Below, piece by piece: positions 18,243 to 28,586 of a stretch of 64,000 bases of DNA. Each line of letters starts with the position of its first letter. Within the stretch, counting starts at the first letter, position 1. Below the pieces are notes generated by a model. It worked only from the letters and a program-made list of their open reading frames with translations. It ran no database searches and was not told the origin of the DNA. A program made the translations under genes and the position numbers. Source of the stretch: Cryobacterium sp. PH31-O1 (GTDB lineage: Bacteria; Actinomycetota; Actinomycetes; Actinomycetales; Microbacteriaceae); contig NZ_JASITB010000001.1 of NCBI RefSeq assembly GCF_030063455.1, positions 682,001-746,000 on the forward strand, given 5' to 3'.

Positions 18243-18285
18243 TTAAACGCCCGTAGCGGCCTGTTGGCCAGCACGAGGATTCGTC

Positions 18286-18489
18286 TTAAATGTCGGCGAC
18301 TTTACGGCCCTTGTATTCCATGAACATGGGGGTGCCGGTGGAGTCGGTGACGACCTTGGCACGGTGCGGCAGGCTGTAGACAACCTTGCCGCCTTCCATG
18401 GTCTTCACGAGGGTGGGAGGCGTGGCCTTCCACTGCGCGCGACGCGAGTGGGTGTTGGAACGCGACATCTTGCGCTTCGGAACTGCCAT
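18286..18489 (-). CDS. rpmF: 50S ribosomal protein L32, zinc-free form
   Basis: A 67-residue ribosomal protein starting [20 protein letters not shown], the L32 signature. It contains no cysteine, so it is a C-minus paralogue that does not need zinc. The start is two bases after the yceD stop and preceded by an AGAAGAGAAG-type site. Longer in-frame openings run into yceD and are not L32-like. Confidence 0.97.
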   Translation of the reverse strand: MAVPKRKMSRSNTHSRRAQWKATPPTLVKTMEGGKVVYSLPHRAKVVTDSTGTPMFMEYKGRKVADI

Positions 18490-18491
18490 GA

Positions 18492-19061
18492 CTACTTCTC
18501 TTCTCTGTCTGAAACATGGATGTCCGCACCCATGTCTTTGTCTGTGGAAGCCGTAAACCCCGCAAGCGCTGACCACCGGGGATCGTAGCTCTCGTCGGAA
18601 ACGAGTTCAGGTAGTTCGGCAAGCGGCTGCCCGGTCTCACTGTCAAGACCAGGGCAATCCCGCCGACATACTGGCTGGAACGGAAGTGATAACACTACCG
18701 CGTCCCGGATCAAAGATTCCAAATCGACATGGTCGTCCAAAATCTCAAACTCGAAGGCTTCCTCCTGAGGATAACCGAAAAGCTCGGCAAACTGAACTCG
18801 AACGGGCAGGTCGATGTCTTTGAGGCACCGGCCGCACTCCCCGAGTGCCCGCGCATAGACCTCGATGCTCACCAGAATTCCCTCGTGCATCGCCTCGAGG
18901 CGCAACTCGGTCGACAGGGTCGAGCCAGCTTTCACGGCCACCAGGCCGGCACCGAGGTCGTCAGGAACCACGATATCGAGGTGGCGTTCGTGCATGGTGC
19001 CCGGGCGGTTGATGAGGTCACGCACGTCGACCGTGTACGGCGTCTTCTTGAACTTAGTCAC
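18492..19061 (-). CDS. yceD: YceD/DUF177 family protein
   Basis: A 189-residue protein of the DUF177 family, linked in E. coli and plants to 23S rRNA accumulation and regularly encoded just before rpmF. It has the paired cysteine motifs CGRCL (about 81-85) and CRRDCPGL (about 132-139), probably a metal or redox site. It abuts rpmF (two-base gap), so the two are cotranscribed. The molecular function is not settled. Confidence 0.9.
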   Translation of the reverse strand: MTKFKKTPYTVDVRDLINRPGTMHERHLDIVVPDDLGAGLVAVKAGSTLSTELRLEAMHEGILVSIEVYARALGECGRCLKDIDLPVRVQFAELFGYPQEEAFEFEILDDHVDLESLIRDAVVLSLPFQPVCRRDCPGLDSETGQPLAELPELVSDESYDPRWSALAGFTASTDKDMGADIHVSDREEK

Positions 19062-19098
19062 GGTCGTAAATTCTACGCTTTCTGGGCGGGTGCTCCGT

Positions 19099-21489
19099 TC
19101 AGGGGGCGATCACGCTGGCTCGATCCTCCCCACGCAACAGCGCGCCGAGGCTCGCGAACAACGAGGTCGGCGCAAACGTCGCCCGCAGACGGATGCCGAC
19201 ACGCGAACCAGCGTGCAGCGTGCGCAGCACCAGGGTCAAATCCGCGGCGAGAGTGTGCGCCCGCACCGGCGTTCGGTCGAACCGCGATCGTTCCAACGCC
19301 AGCAATACCCGTTCGAGCGCTTGGGTCGACGCGGGGTCGAGCATTACCAGGCGTTCCAACCGGCCAGCGAATGCTCGCGGCGTTTCGGTGACCGGCACCG
19401 CTATGCCGTGATCGAGACTGGTGTGCTGCAGTTCGGTCCAGGCGAGGCCCGCGCCGCCGCCAGAACCGCGAATACGGCGCAGGCGCGAGCCACGCAGCAT
19501 CCGCCTGGCTGTCCCCGGCAGAACCAGAACGAGCAGTCCCAACGCGCTGAAACCGATGATGCTGAGCAGGTTGCTGGTCTCGGCACCCTGCGCTGTCGCA
19601 CCGCGTTCGAGTGCGGAATCATCGGCCAGACGGTCGGCGCCTAGGCCAGGAGCGCTGGTGGCGGCGGCTCCGCCCGGCAGGGCTGTCGGTGTGTCGGCAT
19701 CCGCTGTCTGCTCGTAGTTGGGAACGGTGCCGCGCCCGGGTGTTGGCTCGAATTTCACCCAGCCAATGCCCACGAAGTACAGTTCGGGCCAGGCGTGCAG
19801 GTCATGCGAATCAACATCATACCGCCCGCGGCCCTGCTCGAGATCCTGCGATTTGACGCCGGGCAGGTAGCCGAGCGAGACCCGGGAGGGAATGCCGAGG
19901 CTGCGTGCCATCGCCGCCATGGTCGCGGCAAAGTGCACGCAGTAGCCGCGTTTCTCCTGGAGGAACACTCCGATCACGTCTAATCCACCGCCGTCGTAGC
20001 CGTCTTCAACGGGCGCTTCCGTGTCGTAGATGAAGGCACTGCTGCGCAGATACGTTTGCATGGCTATGGCGGCGTCGTAGGTGGTGGCCGTTTCGGCCGT
20101 CACCCGCCTGGCCGTTTCTTCGACGATCAGCGGAGGTTCGACCGGCAGCTGCAGGTTGCCCAGAACACTTGCCGGGTAATTGGTACTCGACTCTCGCAGT
20201 TGGTCGGCCGTTGGCTTGATCTCCAGTGACGACACAGTGTAGTTCTGGCCGAGGGTGTTCGAGGTCGTGCTCGCAATCGCCCGGGTTCGGCTGTCCCAAT
20301 ACCAGCGACCGTCGAGCCCCTCAATGCTCGTCGCGCGGGCCGGTGCGGGCAACCAGTGGCTGTTGACGCCATCGATGACGATAGACGTCGACACTTCCAC
20401 CGTCTCTACGTTGGCGTCGAGCCCGAACGGCCGCTGAATATCATCGACGGTATTACGGGCGTTCGCCCCGTCGATGCGCGCCGTCCAGTTCAAGCCGATG
20501 ACCTCGTCGAGCGTGAGCAAAGTGAAGTACGGCTGTTCCGTGCCGGTCGACGTGTAGTGAAATGCGGGTCCGGCCTTGGGCCGGCGCAGGTCTTGCCCGA
20601 GATTGATCATGGGGCTTACCCCGCTGCCGAACAACAACCCACCCGGCCGAGCCGTGACCAGCCCGCCAGCCGTGAACGCCGGTGCGACCGTACTCAGAAG
20701 CAGGGCGCCCACGATGGCGAGCGATCCCACGACGAGCGCGCCGCCGATTGGCCCTGGCCCGCGGCGCTGCGGCGCCCGATAGGCCCGCGGTCCGGCCGAA
20801 GGTCGTCTGTACTCCTGCGCGCGACGCACATAGACGTCGACCCGCAACAGCAGCAGAAAAGCAATCGCGGCCACCACGAGCGCGGCCATCTCGGCCCCGT
20901 CGTCGATGACGAATCCCGGCGCGAGCAGGGGCACGAGTGCGCCCGCCCCGCCGAGGGCAGGCCAGCGCAGGGTCACGGCGAGCAGGTCCATGAGCACTGC
21001 GATCAGTCCGGTGCCACCGGCCAGCAGAAAGAGGATGCCGACGGTCACCTCGGCCGGGGTACTCTGTTGGGCGATCGACGCCCCACCGGCGGATATCAGT
21101 TCGGTGAACGTGCCGATGGTCTGCGGCGTCGGAATAAGCCAGAACAGTCCGGTACCGCCACCGAACAGCAGCGTCATCGTGCCAACGAGCACCACCACGT
21201 TGGCCACCGGAATGATCGGGCGCGGCAGCCCCAACCGCCGAAACAGGGCGGAGCCCAGCAGCACAGCCGCCCCGACCGCGGCAGAGACCCACCACCAGGC
21301 ACTGCCGCGCAGCAGCGGTCCCAGAGCCGCGCAACAGATGAGCAACAGCAGCAGCAGGCTGATGGCGAGCGGCCACAGCGCGGCGTCTCGGCCGCCGCGC
21401 CGAACGCGCGGCGGCGAGGGCGGAGGCGGAGGCGGGGGCACCGAGCGTCCCACCGAGAGAGACAATGGTTTCGTGGCCAGGCTAGTCAT
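19099..21489 (-). CDS. Membrane transglutaminase-like protein (DUF3488/TgpA family)
   Basis: A 796-residue membrane protein. A proline-rich cytoplasmic start (about 1-30) is followed by a block of six or seven membrane helices, an extracytoplasmic domain with a transglutaminase core (RGYCVHFAATMAAMARSLG with the catalytic Cys, then DSHDLHAW with the His), one more helix (LSIIGFSALGLLVLVLPG) and a cytoplasmic tail. With the DUF58 and MoxR genes upstream it forms the widespread MoxR-DUF58-transglutaminase module, probably an envelope-associated system. It overlaps DUF58 by eight bases. Confidence 0.88.
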   Translation of the reverse strand: MTSLATKPLSLSVGRSVPPPPPPPSPPRVRRGGRDAALWPLAISLLLLLLICCAALGPLLRGSAWWWVSAAVGAAVLLGSALFRRLGLPRPIIPVANVVVLVGTMTLLFGGGTGLFWLIPTPQTIGTFTELISAGGASIAQQSTPAEVTVGILFLLAGGTGLIAVLMDLLAVTLRWPALGGAGALVPLLAPGFVIDDGAEMAALVVAAIAFLLLLRVDVYVRRAQEYRRPSAGPRAYRAPQRRGPGPIGGALVVGSLAIVGALLLSTVAPAFTAGGLVTARPGGLLFGSGVSPMINLGQDLRRPKAGPAFHYTSTGTEQPYFTLLTLDEVIGLNWTARIDGANARNTVDDIQRPFGLDANVETVEVSTSIVIDGVNSHWLPAPARATSIEGLDGRWYWDSRTRAIASTTSNTLGQNYTVSSLEIKPTADQLRESSTNYPASVLGNLQLPVEPPLIVEETARRVTAETATTYDAAIAMQTYLRSSAFIYDTEAPVEDGYDGGGLDVIGVFLQEKRGYCVHFAATMAAMARSLGIPSRVSLGYLPGVKSQDLEQGRGRYDVDSHDLHAWPELYFVGIGWVKFEPTPGRGTVPNYEQTADADTPTALPGGAAATSAPGLGADRLADDSALERGATAQGAETSNLLSIIGFSALGLLVLVLPGTARRMLRGSRLRRIRGSGGGAGLAWTELQHTSLDHGIAVPVTETPRAFAGRLERLVMLDPASTQALERVLLALERSRFDRTPVRAHTLAADLTLVLRTLHAGSRVGIRLRATFAPTSLFASLGALLRGEDRASVIAP

Positions 21490-22876
21490 GGCTGGCGCCT
21501 CGCTCCCCGCTCACGTCGTTCCACGCCTCTTCCAGACCGTCGGTGGTGGCCAGCTCGACGCAGCGCCAGCCGGCGTCCTGCAGGCGTTGACGGGCAGGAG
21601 AACCGACGGTGCGCTGAACGAACGCGACGGCGGGCTCACAGTGACGGGCGAGGGCGACCAAGCCGTCGACATCCGCTTCGGACACGCTCACCAGCAGCGC
21701 GAACGTGGGCACCACGGGCTGCGCGCCCCGCAGCGCGGCGCGCACCGGCGCCCGGCGCTCGGCGGCGAGGCGAGCGCTGCGAGAATTGCGACTCGGCCAC
21801 GGCACCGGAACCACGCTCGCCAGGGCCTCGAGCAAAGAGCGATCGCCGCCGGGCGCGCGAAAGGTGGCTGGCACGTCGCCGTGCAGCCCGCCCAGGGTCT
21901 GTTGGTCGCTCGGCAGCAGCTGGCTGGCGCCAAGCTCGATCACCTCGAGCCGGTATCCGGCGTCGAGCAGGTGCACCCCGACGGATGCTGCCAGCTCGAT
22001 TTCGAGTTCAAAGGCGGCCAGGAGATGCGGTGGAACATGCCCGGCGCCCAGGCCGGCCGCCCCGGCCAGGGTCGTGTCGAGCACCATGCGGGCCTCCGGG
22101 TTGCTGCGCTGCTCCTCCTGACGCACCATGATTTCGCCGTGCCGGGCCGTGGCAGGCCAGTTCACCCGGCGCAGGGCATCGCCCGGGCGATACTCGCGGG
22201 CGATGAGTTCGTCGGAGGTGGGCGTGGCCTGGCGAACCAGTTCTCGAATGGAGCCGTCGTTGCTGGACTGGGCGAGGCCGCTGCCGGGCAAAGGTGTCAC
22301 CCGGGGAGTCACGATCAGGTCGTGGGGGGAACCGGCGTCTCGGTCGCTGTGCGCCAAGCCGAATGGGTCCTGCCGGAACACGCGCAGGGGGCCGACATCG
22401 TAAACGCCGCGGTGACGCGGCACGACGGAGTACTCGAGGTGCACGCTGTCGCCCGCAACACCGTTCCGGCTCACGAGCGGGAGGATGGCCGCCGGCGGAG
22501 TATCGATGCCGGGTGATGGGGTGTCGCACCAGGAGGCACCACCCAGCGGCGCTGCCGACAGATTGTGCAGGTGCAAAGACACCATGCTCTCGCCGCCGAC
22601 CGGCACGATCGGCGGCCGAAACATGCGGGTCACCTCGACCCGTGCCGGGCGAAGCGATACGTACGCGGCCGCAACCAGCGGAGCCATGATCAGGAGGCTG
22701 GCGACGAACAGCATGTCCCGGCTGTTCACCAGCACCGCGTTGGTGAACAGCACAATTCCGACCGCGAGAAAGAACACGCCGCGCAGGGTGAGCCGCGTAG
22801 CGAAGCGGGCGGCCAACCGCGTGAACCACTCGGCGTTGGCCGCCGACCCAGATTCTCTCACCCCGCGTGCCGCCAT
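21482..22876 (-). CDS. DUF58 domain protein with two N-terminal membrane helices
   Basis: A 464-residue protein. Two membrane helices lie at about 35-75 (GVFFLAVGIVLFTNAVLV and the next stretch). A beta-rich domain follows, and then the DUF58 block, including YRPGDALRRVNWPATARHGEIMVRQEEQ and a von Willebrand A-like MVLDTTL segment. In MoxR systems this protein is the presumed partner or client of the AAA+ ATPase encoded two bases upstream. Its exact role is unknown. Confidence 0.88.
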   Translation of the reverse strand: MAARGVRESGSAANAEWFTRLAARFATRLTLRGVFFLAVGIVLFTNAVLVNSRDMLFVASLLIMAPLVAAAYVSLRPARVEVTRMFRPPIVPVGGESMVSLHLHNLSAAPLGGASWCDTPSPGIDTPPAAILPLVSRNGVAGDSVHLEYSVVPRHRGVYDVGPLRVFRQDPFGLAHSDRDAGSPHDLIVTPRVTPLPGSGLAQSSNDGSIRELVRQATPTSDELIAREYRPGDALRRVNWPATARHGEIMVRQEEQRSNPEARMVLDTTLAGAAGLGAGHVPPHLLAAFELEIELAASVGVHLLDAGYRLEVIELGASQLLPSDQQTLGGLHGDVPATFRAPGGDRSLLEALASVVPVPWPSRNSRSARLAAERRAPVRAALRGAQPVVPTFALLVSVSEADVDGLVALARHCEPAVAFVQRTVGSPARQRLQDAGWRCVELATTDGLEEAWNDVSGERGASHD

Positions 22877-22878
22877 GA

Positions 22879-24033
22879 CTACGGCGTTCCGGGGGAACCC
22901 AAGGACCGAGGTGGAACGGCGCGCACCGTCGGCACTGTTTCGCGCGGCACCGATTCAAATCGCGCGGATGCCCCGCCCGCGACCGGCACGGGCGTATCGG
23001 CCAGAATTCGGCGCACGATATCGTCGATTACCGGGCCGCTGTCCTGGTGGTGATGACCCAACGCGCGGCTGGTGGGCACCAGCCGATGCCCGAGGACGGC
23101 CACCGCGAGCGAGTCGATGTCGTCGGGCAGCACGTAGTCCCGGCCGCTCAACGCGGCCTGGGCCTTCGCCGCACGAATCAGCTGCAGGGTCGCGCGCGGG
23201 CTGGCCCCGAGGCGCAGGTCGCGATCGTCGCGGGTGGCTCGAACCAGATTGACCGCGTATTCCTTGACGGCGCCGGAGGCATAAACCGCTCGCGCGGTGA
23301 GCATCATGTCCCGCAGGGTCTCCCCTGAGACGACGGCCGAGATCAAGGCGAGCGGGCTGCCGGTGTCGCGCGAGTCGAGCATCGCAAGCTCGGAGCCGGT
23401 GTCGGGATACCCCATGGAGATGCGGGCCATGAACCGGTCGCGCTGGGCCTCCGGCAGGGCGTAGGTGCCTTCCATCTCGATCGGGTTTTGAGTGGCGATG
23501 ACGGTGAAGGGCAGGGCGAGCGGGTAGGTGATGCCGTCGACGGTGACCTGGCGTTCCTCCATCGACTCCAGCAGCGCAGATTGGGTCTTCGGGCTCGCCC
23601 GGTTGATTTCGTCACCGATGACGATGTTGGCGAAGACCGGGCCGGGTTTGAACTCGAACCGCCGCTCGGCCTGGTTGAACACTGAAACCCCGGTCACGTC
23701 GGAGGGCAGCAGATCGGGGGTGAATTGGATTCGCCCGACGGTGCAGTCGACGGACCGGGCGAGGGCCTTGGCGAGCATGGTCTTACCGACGCCGGGAACG
23801 TCTTCGATGAGCAGGTGCCCCTCGGCCAGGAGTACGGTCAGGGCGATCTGCACGGCCTCATGTTTGCCGTCGATGACCGTCTCAACATTGCGCATAATGG
23901 CATGTCCAGCGGCCTGCAAATCGCTAAGATCGGCGACCGAATCGCCGTTGACAGGCGCAGTGTCGCCCGGTGGAACCGACGCCAGTTCCGCCCTGCTTGA
24001 ATCGATGGAGGACCGTGCCGGCTTGTGGTTCAT
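22879..24033 (-). CDS. MoxR-family AAA+ ATPase
   Basis: A 384-residue AAA+ ATPase of the MoxR branch. Walker A DVPGVGKT is at 78-85, Walker [15 protein letters not shown], sensor 1 [16 protein letters not shown], and arginine-finger region [10 protein letters not shown]. Such proteins act as chaperones that assemble or activate the DUF58/VWA protein encoded next to them. It overlaps coaD by ATGA. The coaD-moxR-DUF58-transglutaminase genes are one unit by spacing. Confidence 0.93.
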   Translation of the reverse strand: MNHKPARSSIDSSRAELASVPPGDTAPVNGDSVADLSDLQAAGHAIMRNVETVIDGKHEAVQIALTVLLAEGHLLIEDVPGVGKTMLAKALARSVDCTVGRIQFTPDLLPSDVTGVSVFNQAERRFEFKPGPVFANIVIGDEINRASPKTQSALLESMEERQVTVDGITYPLALPFTVIATQNPIEMEGTYALPEAQRDRFMARISMGYPDTGSELAMLDSRDTGSPLALISAVVSGETLRDMMLTARAVYASGAVKEYAVNLVRATRDDRDLRLGASPRATLQLIRAAKAQAALSGRDYVLPDDIDSLAVAVLGHRLVPTSRALGHHHQDSGPVIDDIVRRILADTPVPVAGGASARFESVPRETVPTVRAVPPRSLGSPGTP

Positions 24034-24518
24034 ACCCGCGACCGCTCCAGGTATTCCGCAACGGCATGCGGAACGTAGGGCGACACGTCGCCGCCGAGGC
24101 CAGCGACCTGGCGCACGAGCGAGCTGGAGACGTGGGCATTGGCCGGATCAGGAAGCAAGAAGACGGTTTCGACCGCGGCCAGGTTGCGATTGACGATCGC
24201 CATGGGTGTTTCATAGGCTACATCGACCTGCGAGCGGATGCCCTTCACGAGCACGCTGGCTCCCACGTCCATGCAATAGTCCACCAGCAGCCCCACGCTC
24301 CAGCTGGCCACGACGATGTTGGTGGGCAGCCCCGCTTCTTTAATAGCCTGCTCGATCAGGGAAACCCGTTGACTGATCGGCAACAAGGCCGACTTACCGG
24401 GATTGTGCACCACGAGCACATGGAGCTCGTCGAACAGGCCGGCCGCGCGATCGATCACGTCCAAATGGCCCAGTGTGACGGGGTCAAATGATCCAGGGAC
24501 AACGGCGATCCTGCGCAT
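24030..24518 (-). CDS. coaD: Phosphopantetheine adenylyltransferase (CoaD)
   Basis: Transfers AMP from ATP to 4'-phosphopantetheine, the penultimate step of CoA synthesis. The N-terminal [12 protein letters not shown] holds the nucleotidyltransferase TxGH motif; [14 protein letters not shown] and the C-terminal VSSSLVRQ (ISSTxVR-type) are family features. Length 162 from ATG 24518; a GTG at 24524 would add two residues. In related genomes coaD adjoins yceD; here the MoxR module lies between them. Confidence 0.96.
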   Translation of the reverse strand: MRRIAVVPGSFDPVTLGHLDVIDRAAGLFDELHVLVVHNPGKSALLPISQRVSLIEQAIKEAGLPTNIVVASWSVGLLVDYCMDVGASVLVKGIRSQVDVAYETPMAIVNRNLAAVETVFLLPDPANAHVSSSLVRQVAGLGGDVSPYVPHAVAEYLERSRV

Positions 24519-24582
24519 GATCACACCCTACTGCCACAGGCTGACCGGCGCTGCCCGGTGCATCCGCTTGAAGACATCATCA

Positions 24583-26862
24583 TCATCCTTTATTGAGCCA
24601 GGAGCGCTCGGATTCGTTCAGCCGGCGAGCTATCGCGGCGCGCAGCGCCGGGTTGGTGCGGATGCCCGGATCACCCGTCACGAGGTGGTACGCGGCCTGT
24701 CGCACTTCGGCAATCATGTCGCCATCGACCGCCACCCGCAGAAAGCGCAGTTTCGAGCCGTCGCCGGACTGCAGATCGCCGAGAACGTTGCCCTCACGGC
24801 GCAGGGCGAGGTCGAGTTCGGCGAGCACGAAACCATCGAGCGTCGCGGCGACGTCACCGATGCGCTGGCGGGACGGCGACCCCTTACGCGAATTGGTGAC
24901 CAGCAGGCACAATCCCGGCACACCACCACGACCGACGCGGCCGCGCAATTGGTGCAGTTGGGAGACGCCGAATCGGTCGGCGTCGAGCACGACCATGGCC
25001 GAGGCATTGGGCACGTCGACACCGACCTCGATCACGGTCGTCGCCACGAGAACATCGATCTCACCGGCAGCGAACGACCGCATGATGCGATCTTTCTCGT
25101 CGCTCGTCATGCGTCCGTGCAGGGCCTCGATGCGGTATCCGGCCAGCGGGGCGAACCCGCGCAACCGCTCGTGCACGGTCTCCACATTGGCGAGGGGAAT
25201 CTTCGGATCGTCCTCGCTCGGCGGCGGTGCTTCGGCATCTGCTCCCTCTTCGACCTCGGCCGGCGAAATCGCCGGACAGACCACAAAGGCCTGACGATTC
25301 AGTGCGAGCTCCTCGGCGAGTTTGGTCCAAATGCGTTGGAACCAGGTCGGGTGATCGGCCAGCGGCACGACGATGCTCGTGATGCCCTGGCGCCCGGCTG
25401 GCAGCATGCGGATGGTGCTCACGTCGAGGTCGCCGAACACGGTCATGGCGATGGTGCGCGGTATCGGCGTGGCCGTCATCACGAGAACGTGCGGTGGTTC
25501 AGCACCCTTCAGCCGCAGAGTTTCGCGCTGGTCGACGCCGAACCGGTGCTGCTCGTCGATCACGATCAGTCCGAGGTCGAAGAAGGTCACGGTGTCACTG
25601 AGCAGGGCATGGGTACCGATCACGATGCGTGACTGACCCGATACGGTGCGCAGCAGCGCCTTGCGCTTCTGCGCGACGGGAAGTTTGCCGGTGAGCAGGG
25701 TCGGCATGAGTTCGGCCGCGAGATCGGGGCCGAGCAGCGTCGTGATCGACCGCAGGTGTTGCCCGGCGAGCACCTCGGTGGGTGCCAGCAGGGCCGTCTG
25801 GCCTCCACTGTCGGCCACGGCGAGCATGGCCCGCAGCGCGACGACGGTCTTACCCGAGCCAACCTCGCCCTGGAGCAGTCGGTTCATCGGGCCAGATCTG
25901 GCCATGTCGGTGGCAATTTCGACCGCGCAGATCTCCTGGTCGACCGTGAGTACGAACGGCAGGGCAGCATCGAAGCGTTCGAGATACCCGCCGGGTGTTG
26001 GTACGCGCGGCCGGGTGCGACGTTCCCGCGCAAGACTGTGCCGCTGCATCAGGGCGCACTGCAACACCCAAGCCTCGGTGAACCGCAGCGTTTCCTGCGC
26101 GGCCATCCACTGTTCTGTCTTGTCGGGGCTGTGAATCCAGCGGATGGCCTGGGTGTGGTCGAGCAGACCGTGTTCGACCCGCAGGTCCTGCGGAACGGGA
26201 TCGGGCAGCGTGCCCACCCGCCGGAGCACCTGATCGATCAGGGTTTGCAGGTTCCAGCTGGTCTCCACGGCCGTGGCCGCGTAAATCGGGATGAGCGGCT
26301 TATGACGCAAGCGCACGGCCGGGTCGTCGCGCGCTTCTTCTTCTTCGCTTTCGAAGGTCTTATACGACGGGTTGGCCAATTGGCTCTGGCCCTGATAGGT
26401 CGACACTTTGCCGGAAAAGCTGCCGCGCAGCCCCGGCCGCAACTGATCGAGGCGCCACTGCTGGCTGTTCTTGCCGAAAAACGTGAGGATGAACTCATCG
26501 CCACCGTCGGAGATGACCACCTCGACGATCGTGCCCGGCCGCGACGACATGCGCTTTTCCCGTGCGGACACGATATCGGCGATGACGGTGATATTGGCGC
26601 CGGCAGTCAGCTGCGCGAGCGGTCGGAGTACCTCGCGGTCGGCGTAGTCGCGCGGGTAATGGCTGAGCAGGTCGCTGACGGTCTGAAAGCCGAATGCCTT
26701 GCCGAGGGCTGACGCTTTGGCGGCGCCGAGGGCCTGCTTCAGGGGGGTGTCGAGGTTGATGGGTTCCACCTGCGGCACTGGCAGGGCATGGCCGTCGAAT
26801 TCGGGGCCAGGGGCAGCGCTCGAATCGGTCATAGTTCCCATGGTAAACGGGGGCTCTGACAT
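24583..26862 (-). CDS. recG: ATP-dependent DNA helicase RecG
   Basis: A branch-migration helicase that regresses stalled forks. The 759-residue protein has an N-terminal wedge/OB domain (FQTVSDLLSHYPRDYADRE, ANITVIADI), then a superfamily 2 motor: Walker A GEVGSGKTVVAL, DEQHRFG (DExH-type motif II), TATPIPRT, and the C-terminal helicase half with EVGVDVPNA and QLHQLRGRVGRG. ATGs at 26841 and 26832 are possible alternative starts. An acidic/proline insert (EEGADAEAPPPSEDD) lies in the C-terminal half. Confidence 0.96.
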   Translation of the reverse strand: MSEPPFTMGTMTDSSAAPGPEFDGHALPVPQVEPINLDTPLKQALGAAKASALGKAFGFQTVSDLLSHYPRDYADREVLRPLAQLTAGANITVIADIVSAREKRMSSRPGTIVEVVISDGGDEFILTFFGKNSQQWRLDQLRPGLRGSFSGKVSTYQGQSQLANPSYKTFESEEEEARDDPAVRLRHKPLIPIYAATAVETSWNLQTLIDQVLRRVGTLPDPVPQDLRVEHGLLDHTQAIRWIHSPDKTEQWMAAQETLRFTEAWVLQCALMQRHSLARERRTRPRVPTPGGYLERFDAALPFVLTVDQEICAVEIATDMARSGPMNRLLQGEVGSGKTVVALRAMLAVADSGGQTALLAPTEVLAGQHLRSITTLLGPDLAAELMPTLLTGKLPVAQKRKALLRTVSGQSRIVIGTHALLSDTVTFFDLGLIVIDEQHRFGVDQRETLRLKGAEPPHVLVMTATPIPRTIAMTVFGDLDVSTIRMLPAGRQGITSIVVPLADHPTWFQRIWTKLAEELALNRQAFVVCPAISPAEVEEGADAEAPPPSEDDPKIPLANVETVHERLRGFAPLAGYRIEALHGRMTSDEKDRIMRSFAAGEIDVLVATTVIEVGVDVPNASAMVVLDADRFGVSQLHQLRGRVGRGGVPGLCLLVTNSRKGSPSRQRIGDVAATLDGFVLAELDLALRREGNVLGDLQSGDGSKLRFLRVAVDGDMIAEVRQAAYHLVTGDPGIRTNPALRAAIARRLNESERSWLNKG

Positions 26863-26937
26863 TGGTGGTGTGTCGGATGGGTTGGATCGTTTTGGCTGGC
26901 AGCCGCTGGCAGGATGGCAGCTAGGCTCGACAGGGTT

Positions 26938-27513
26938 ATGACGCGAATTATTTCCGGGTTTGCCGGCTCCTTGACTTTGTCGGTTCCCAAGTCCGGTACC
27001 CGTCCGACCAGCGATCGGGTGCGAGAGGCTATCTTCTCGGCCCTCGACGCACGGGATGCGCTGCAGGGCATGCGCGTGCTGGACCTGTACGCGGGATCGG
27101 GCGCGTTGGGGCTCGAGGCGGCGAGCCGTGGGGCGCGCGTGGTAACACTCGTCGAGAACGGTTATGGCGCGGCAATGATGTGCCGTAAGAACGGCGAGGC
27201 GGTGCAGCGGTCAGCGCCGAAGGGCACCGAATTAAAGATCGCGGTGTCGTCACAGGCGGTCCAGTCGTTTCTGGCAGCGACCAAAGACGGCTTCGACGTC
27301 GTGTTCATCGACCCGCCCTACGACCTGACAGAGGTTGAGTTGGGCCACAACCTGGCGGCGCTCGCTCCGCTGCTGGCCGACGACGCGCTCGTGGTTCTGG
27401 AGCGCAGCTCGCGCTCGCCCGAGCCGGAATGGGGCGAGGGCCTGGTAATGGAGCGCCGCAAGGACTACGGCGACACGACCGTCTGGTACGCCGCGCCTCC
27501 CGAGCAGAATTAG
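26938..27513 (+). CDS. rsmD: 16S rRNA (guanine(966)-N(2))-methyltransferase RsmD
   Basis: A 191-residue SAM-dependent methyltransferase of the small ribosomal subunit. It has TRIISGFAGSLTL and TRPTSDRVREAIFSAL of the family, the SAM motif LDLYAGSGALGLEA and the catalytic DPPY. ATG 26938 gives the standard N-terminus. Its stop overlaps that of convergent thiL by a few bases. Confidence 0.95.
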   Translation: MTRIISGFAGSLTLSVPKSGTRPTSDRVREAIFSALDARDALQGMRVLDLYAGSGALGLEAASRGARVVTLVENGYGAAMMCRKNGEAVQRSAPKGTELKIAVSSQAVQSFLAATKDGFDVVFIDPPYDLTEVELGHNLAALAPLLADDALVVLERSSRSPEPEWGEGLVMERRKDYGDTTVWYAAPPEQN

Positions 27514-28562
27514 CCCGCAGCACCGTCCCAGCCGCGATACGGGTCCCAGCCGCCCTGGTCGTGCCGAGCACCGTCCACGGTGATCTCTCCGACGTTCGAA
27601 GCGGATGCCGCCACGACCGTTCCGAGGCGACGAAAGCCGTGCGGCAGTACGGCGTCAGGCGGGAAGGTCGCGAGCAGTCCGTGGTCTTCGCCGCCGCCGA
27701 GGGCGACCTCGATGCGTTCGCCCAGACACGAGGAGTCGAAGTCGATGCTGACCCCGCTCGCCCGAGCGATCCGCCCGGCATCGATCGCGAGTCCGTCGGA
27801 CACGTCGAGCATGGCGGTGGCACCGGCGATGGCGGCGAGCGGGCCGCTGGCAATCGGCGGTACCGGGGTGAGTTGGGCGGCCACCTCGGTCGGATGTGTG
27901 AGCTTCAGTGCATTCGCCCGGTCACGGTCTGGCACTCCGAGGGCATCAACGCCCAGATGAAACAGAAGTTCGAGGCCGATTCCGGCAGCACCGAGACGAC
28001 CGGAGAGCGCCACGGTGTCGCCCGGGTGGGCGCCGGAGCGCACCACGGGTGCACGGCCCTCGAGATCGCCAAAAGCCGTCACAGCGAGGGTAAGGGCGTC
28101 GGAGGCCGACAGATCGCCCCCGACGACGCCGCAGCCCGGTGCGAGGGCTTCGCAGCAGTCGCGCAGCCCGTCGGTGATGCCCTCGAGCACCGACACGGGA
28201 GTCGACGGCGGGGCGGCGATCGCGACAACGAGGGCAGTCGGACGCGCACCCATCGCGGCTACGTCGGAGAGGTTGGTGGCGGCGGCTTTCCAACCGAGAT
28301 CGTGCGGCGTCGACCAGGCGAGGCGAAAGTCCGGTCCCTGAATCATCATGTCGGTCGTCACCACGAAGCGTCCGTCCGGCGCAGAGATGACCGCCGCGTC
28401 GTCGCCGGGGCCGAGAAGCTGCGCCGATGCTCTCGGCAGCCGGGGAAAGATCCGCCCGAGCACGGCGGTCTCGCTCAGGTCGGAGAGGGTGTCGGGGGCG
28501 GCGGCGCTCGGTGCGACAGCGGAGCGTGCGGCTGGAAGCGGGGCATCCGCTGCGGTGGTCAT
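27510..28562 (-). CDS. thiL: Thiamine-monophosphate kinase (ThiL)
   Basis: Phosphorylates thiamine monophosphate to the active cofactor thiamine pyrophosphate. The 350-residue protein has an extra Ala/Pro-rich N-terminus, then GPGDDAAV, VVTTDMMIQGPDF, NLSDVAAMGA (metal-binding Asp), VVGGDLS and LDVSDGLAIDAGRIA. ATG 28562 lies seven bases after a -10-like TACCGT on the minus strand, suggesting a leaderless transcript; a start at 28595 would extend through the promoter and over the divergent gene. Confidence 0.94.
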   Translation of the reverse strand: MTTAADAPLPAARSAVAPSAAAPDTLSDLSETAVLGRIFPRLPRASAQLLGPGDDAAVISAPDGRFVVTTDMMIQGPDFRLAWSTPHDLGWKAAATNLSDVAAMGARPTALVVAIAAPPSTPVSVLEGITDGLRDCCEALAPGCGVVGGDLSASDALTLAVTAFGDLEGRAPVVRSGAHPGDTVALSGRLGAAGIGLELLFHLGVDALGVPDRDRANALKLTHPTEVAAQLTPVPPIASGPLAAIAGATAMLDVSDGLAIDAGRIARASGVSIDFDSSCLGERIEVALGGGEDHGLLATFPPDAVLPHGFRRLGTVVAASASNVGEITVDGARHDQGGWDPYRGWDGAAG

Positions 28563-28569
28563 GTAAGAA

Positions 28570-28579
28570 ACGGTAGCCT
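28570..28579. promoter_or_regulatory. Overlapping divergent -10 elements with leaderless starts
   Basis: Only 24 bases separate the start codons of thiL (28562, minus) and the DUF3515 gene (28587, plus). The plus strand has TAGCCT at 28574-28579 and the minus strand TACCGT at 28575-28570. They share one TA step, and each is exactly seven bases from its ATG. Clear -35 hexamers are absent. Confidence 0.6.
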
Positions 28580-28586
28580 GAATACG

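Noticed and set aside
20356..22131. Plus-strand ORF of 591 codons opposite the transglutaminase gene
   Set aside because: Composition is Arg/Gln/Pro-rich nonsense; the minus strand carries membrane helices and the transglutaminase motif.
27429..28586. In-frame upstream extension of the DUF3515 lipoprotein
   Set aside because: It runs antisense through thiL and would bury the signal peptide; ATG 28587 gives a proper lipoprotein.
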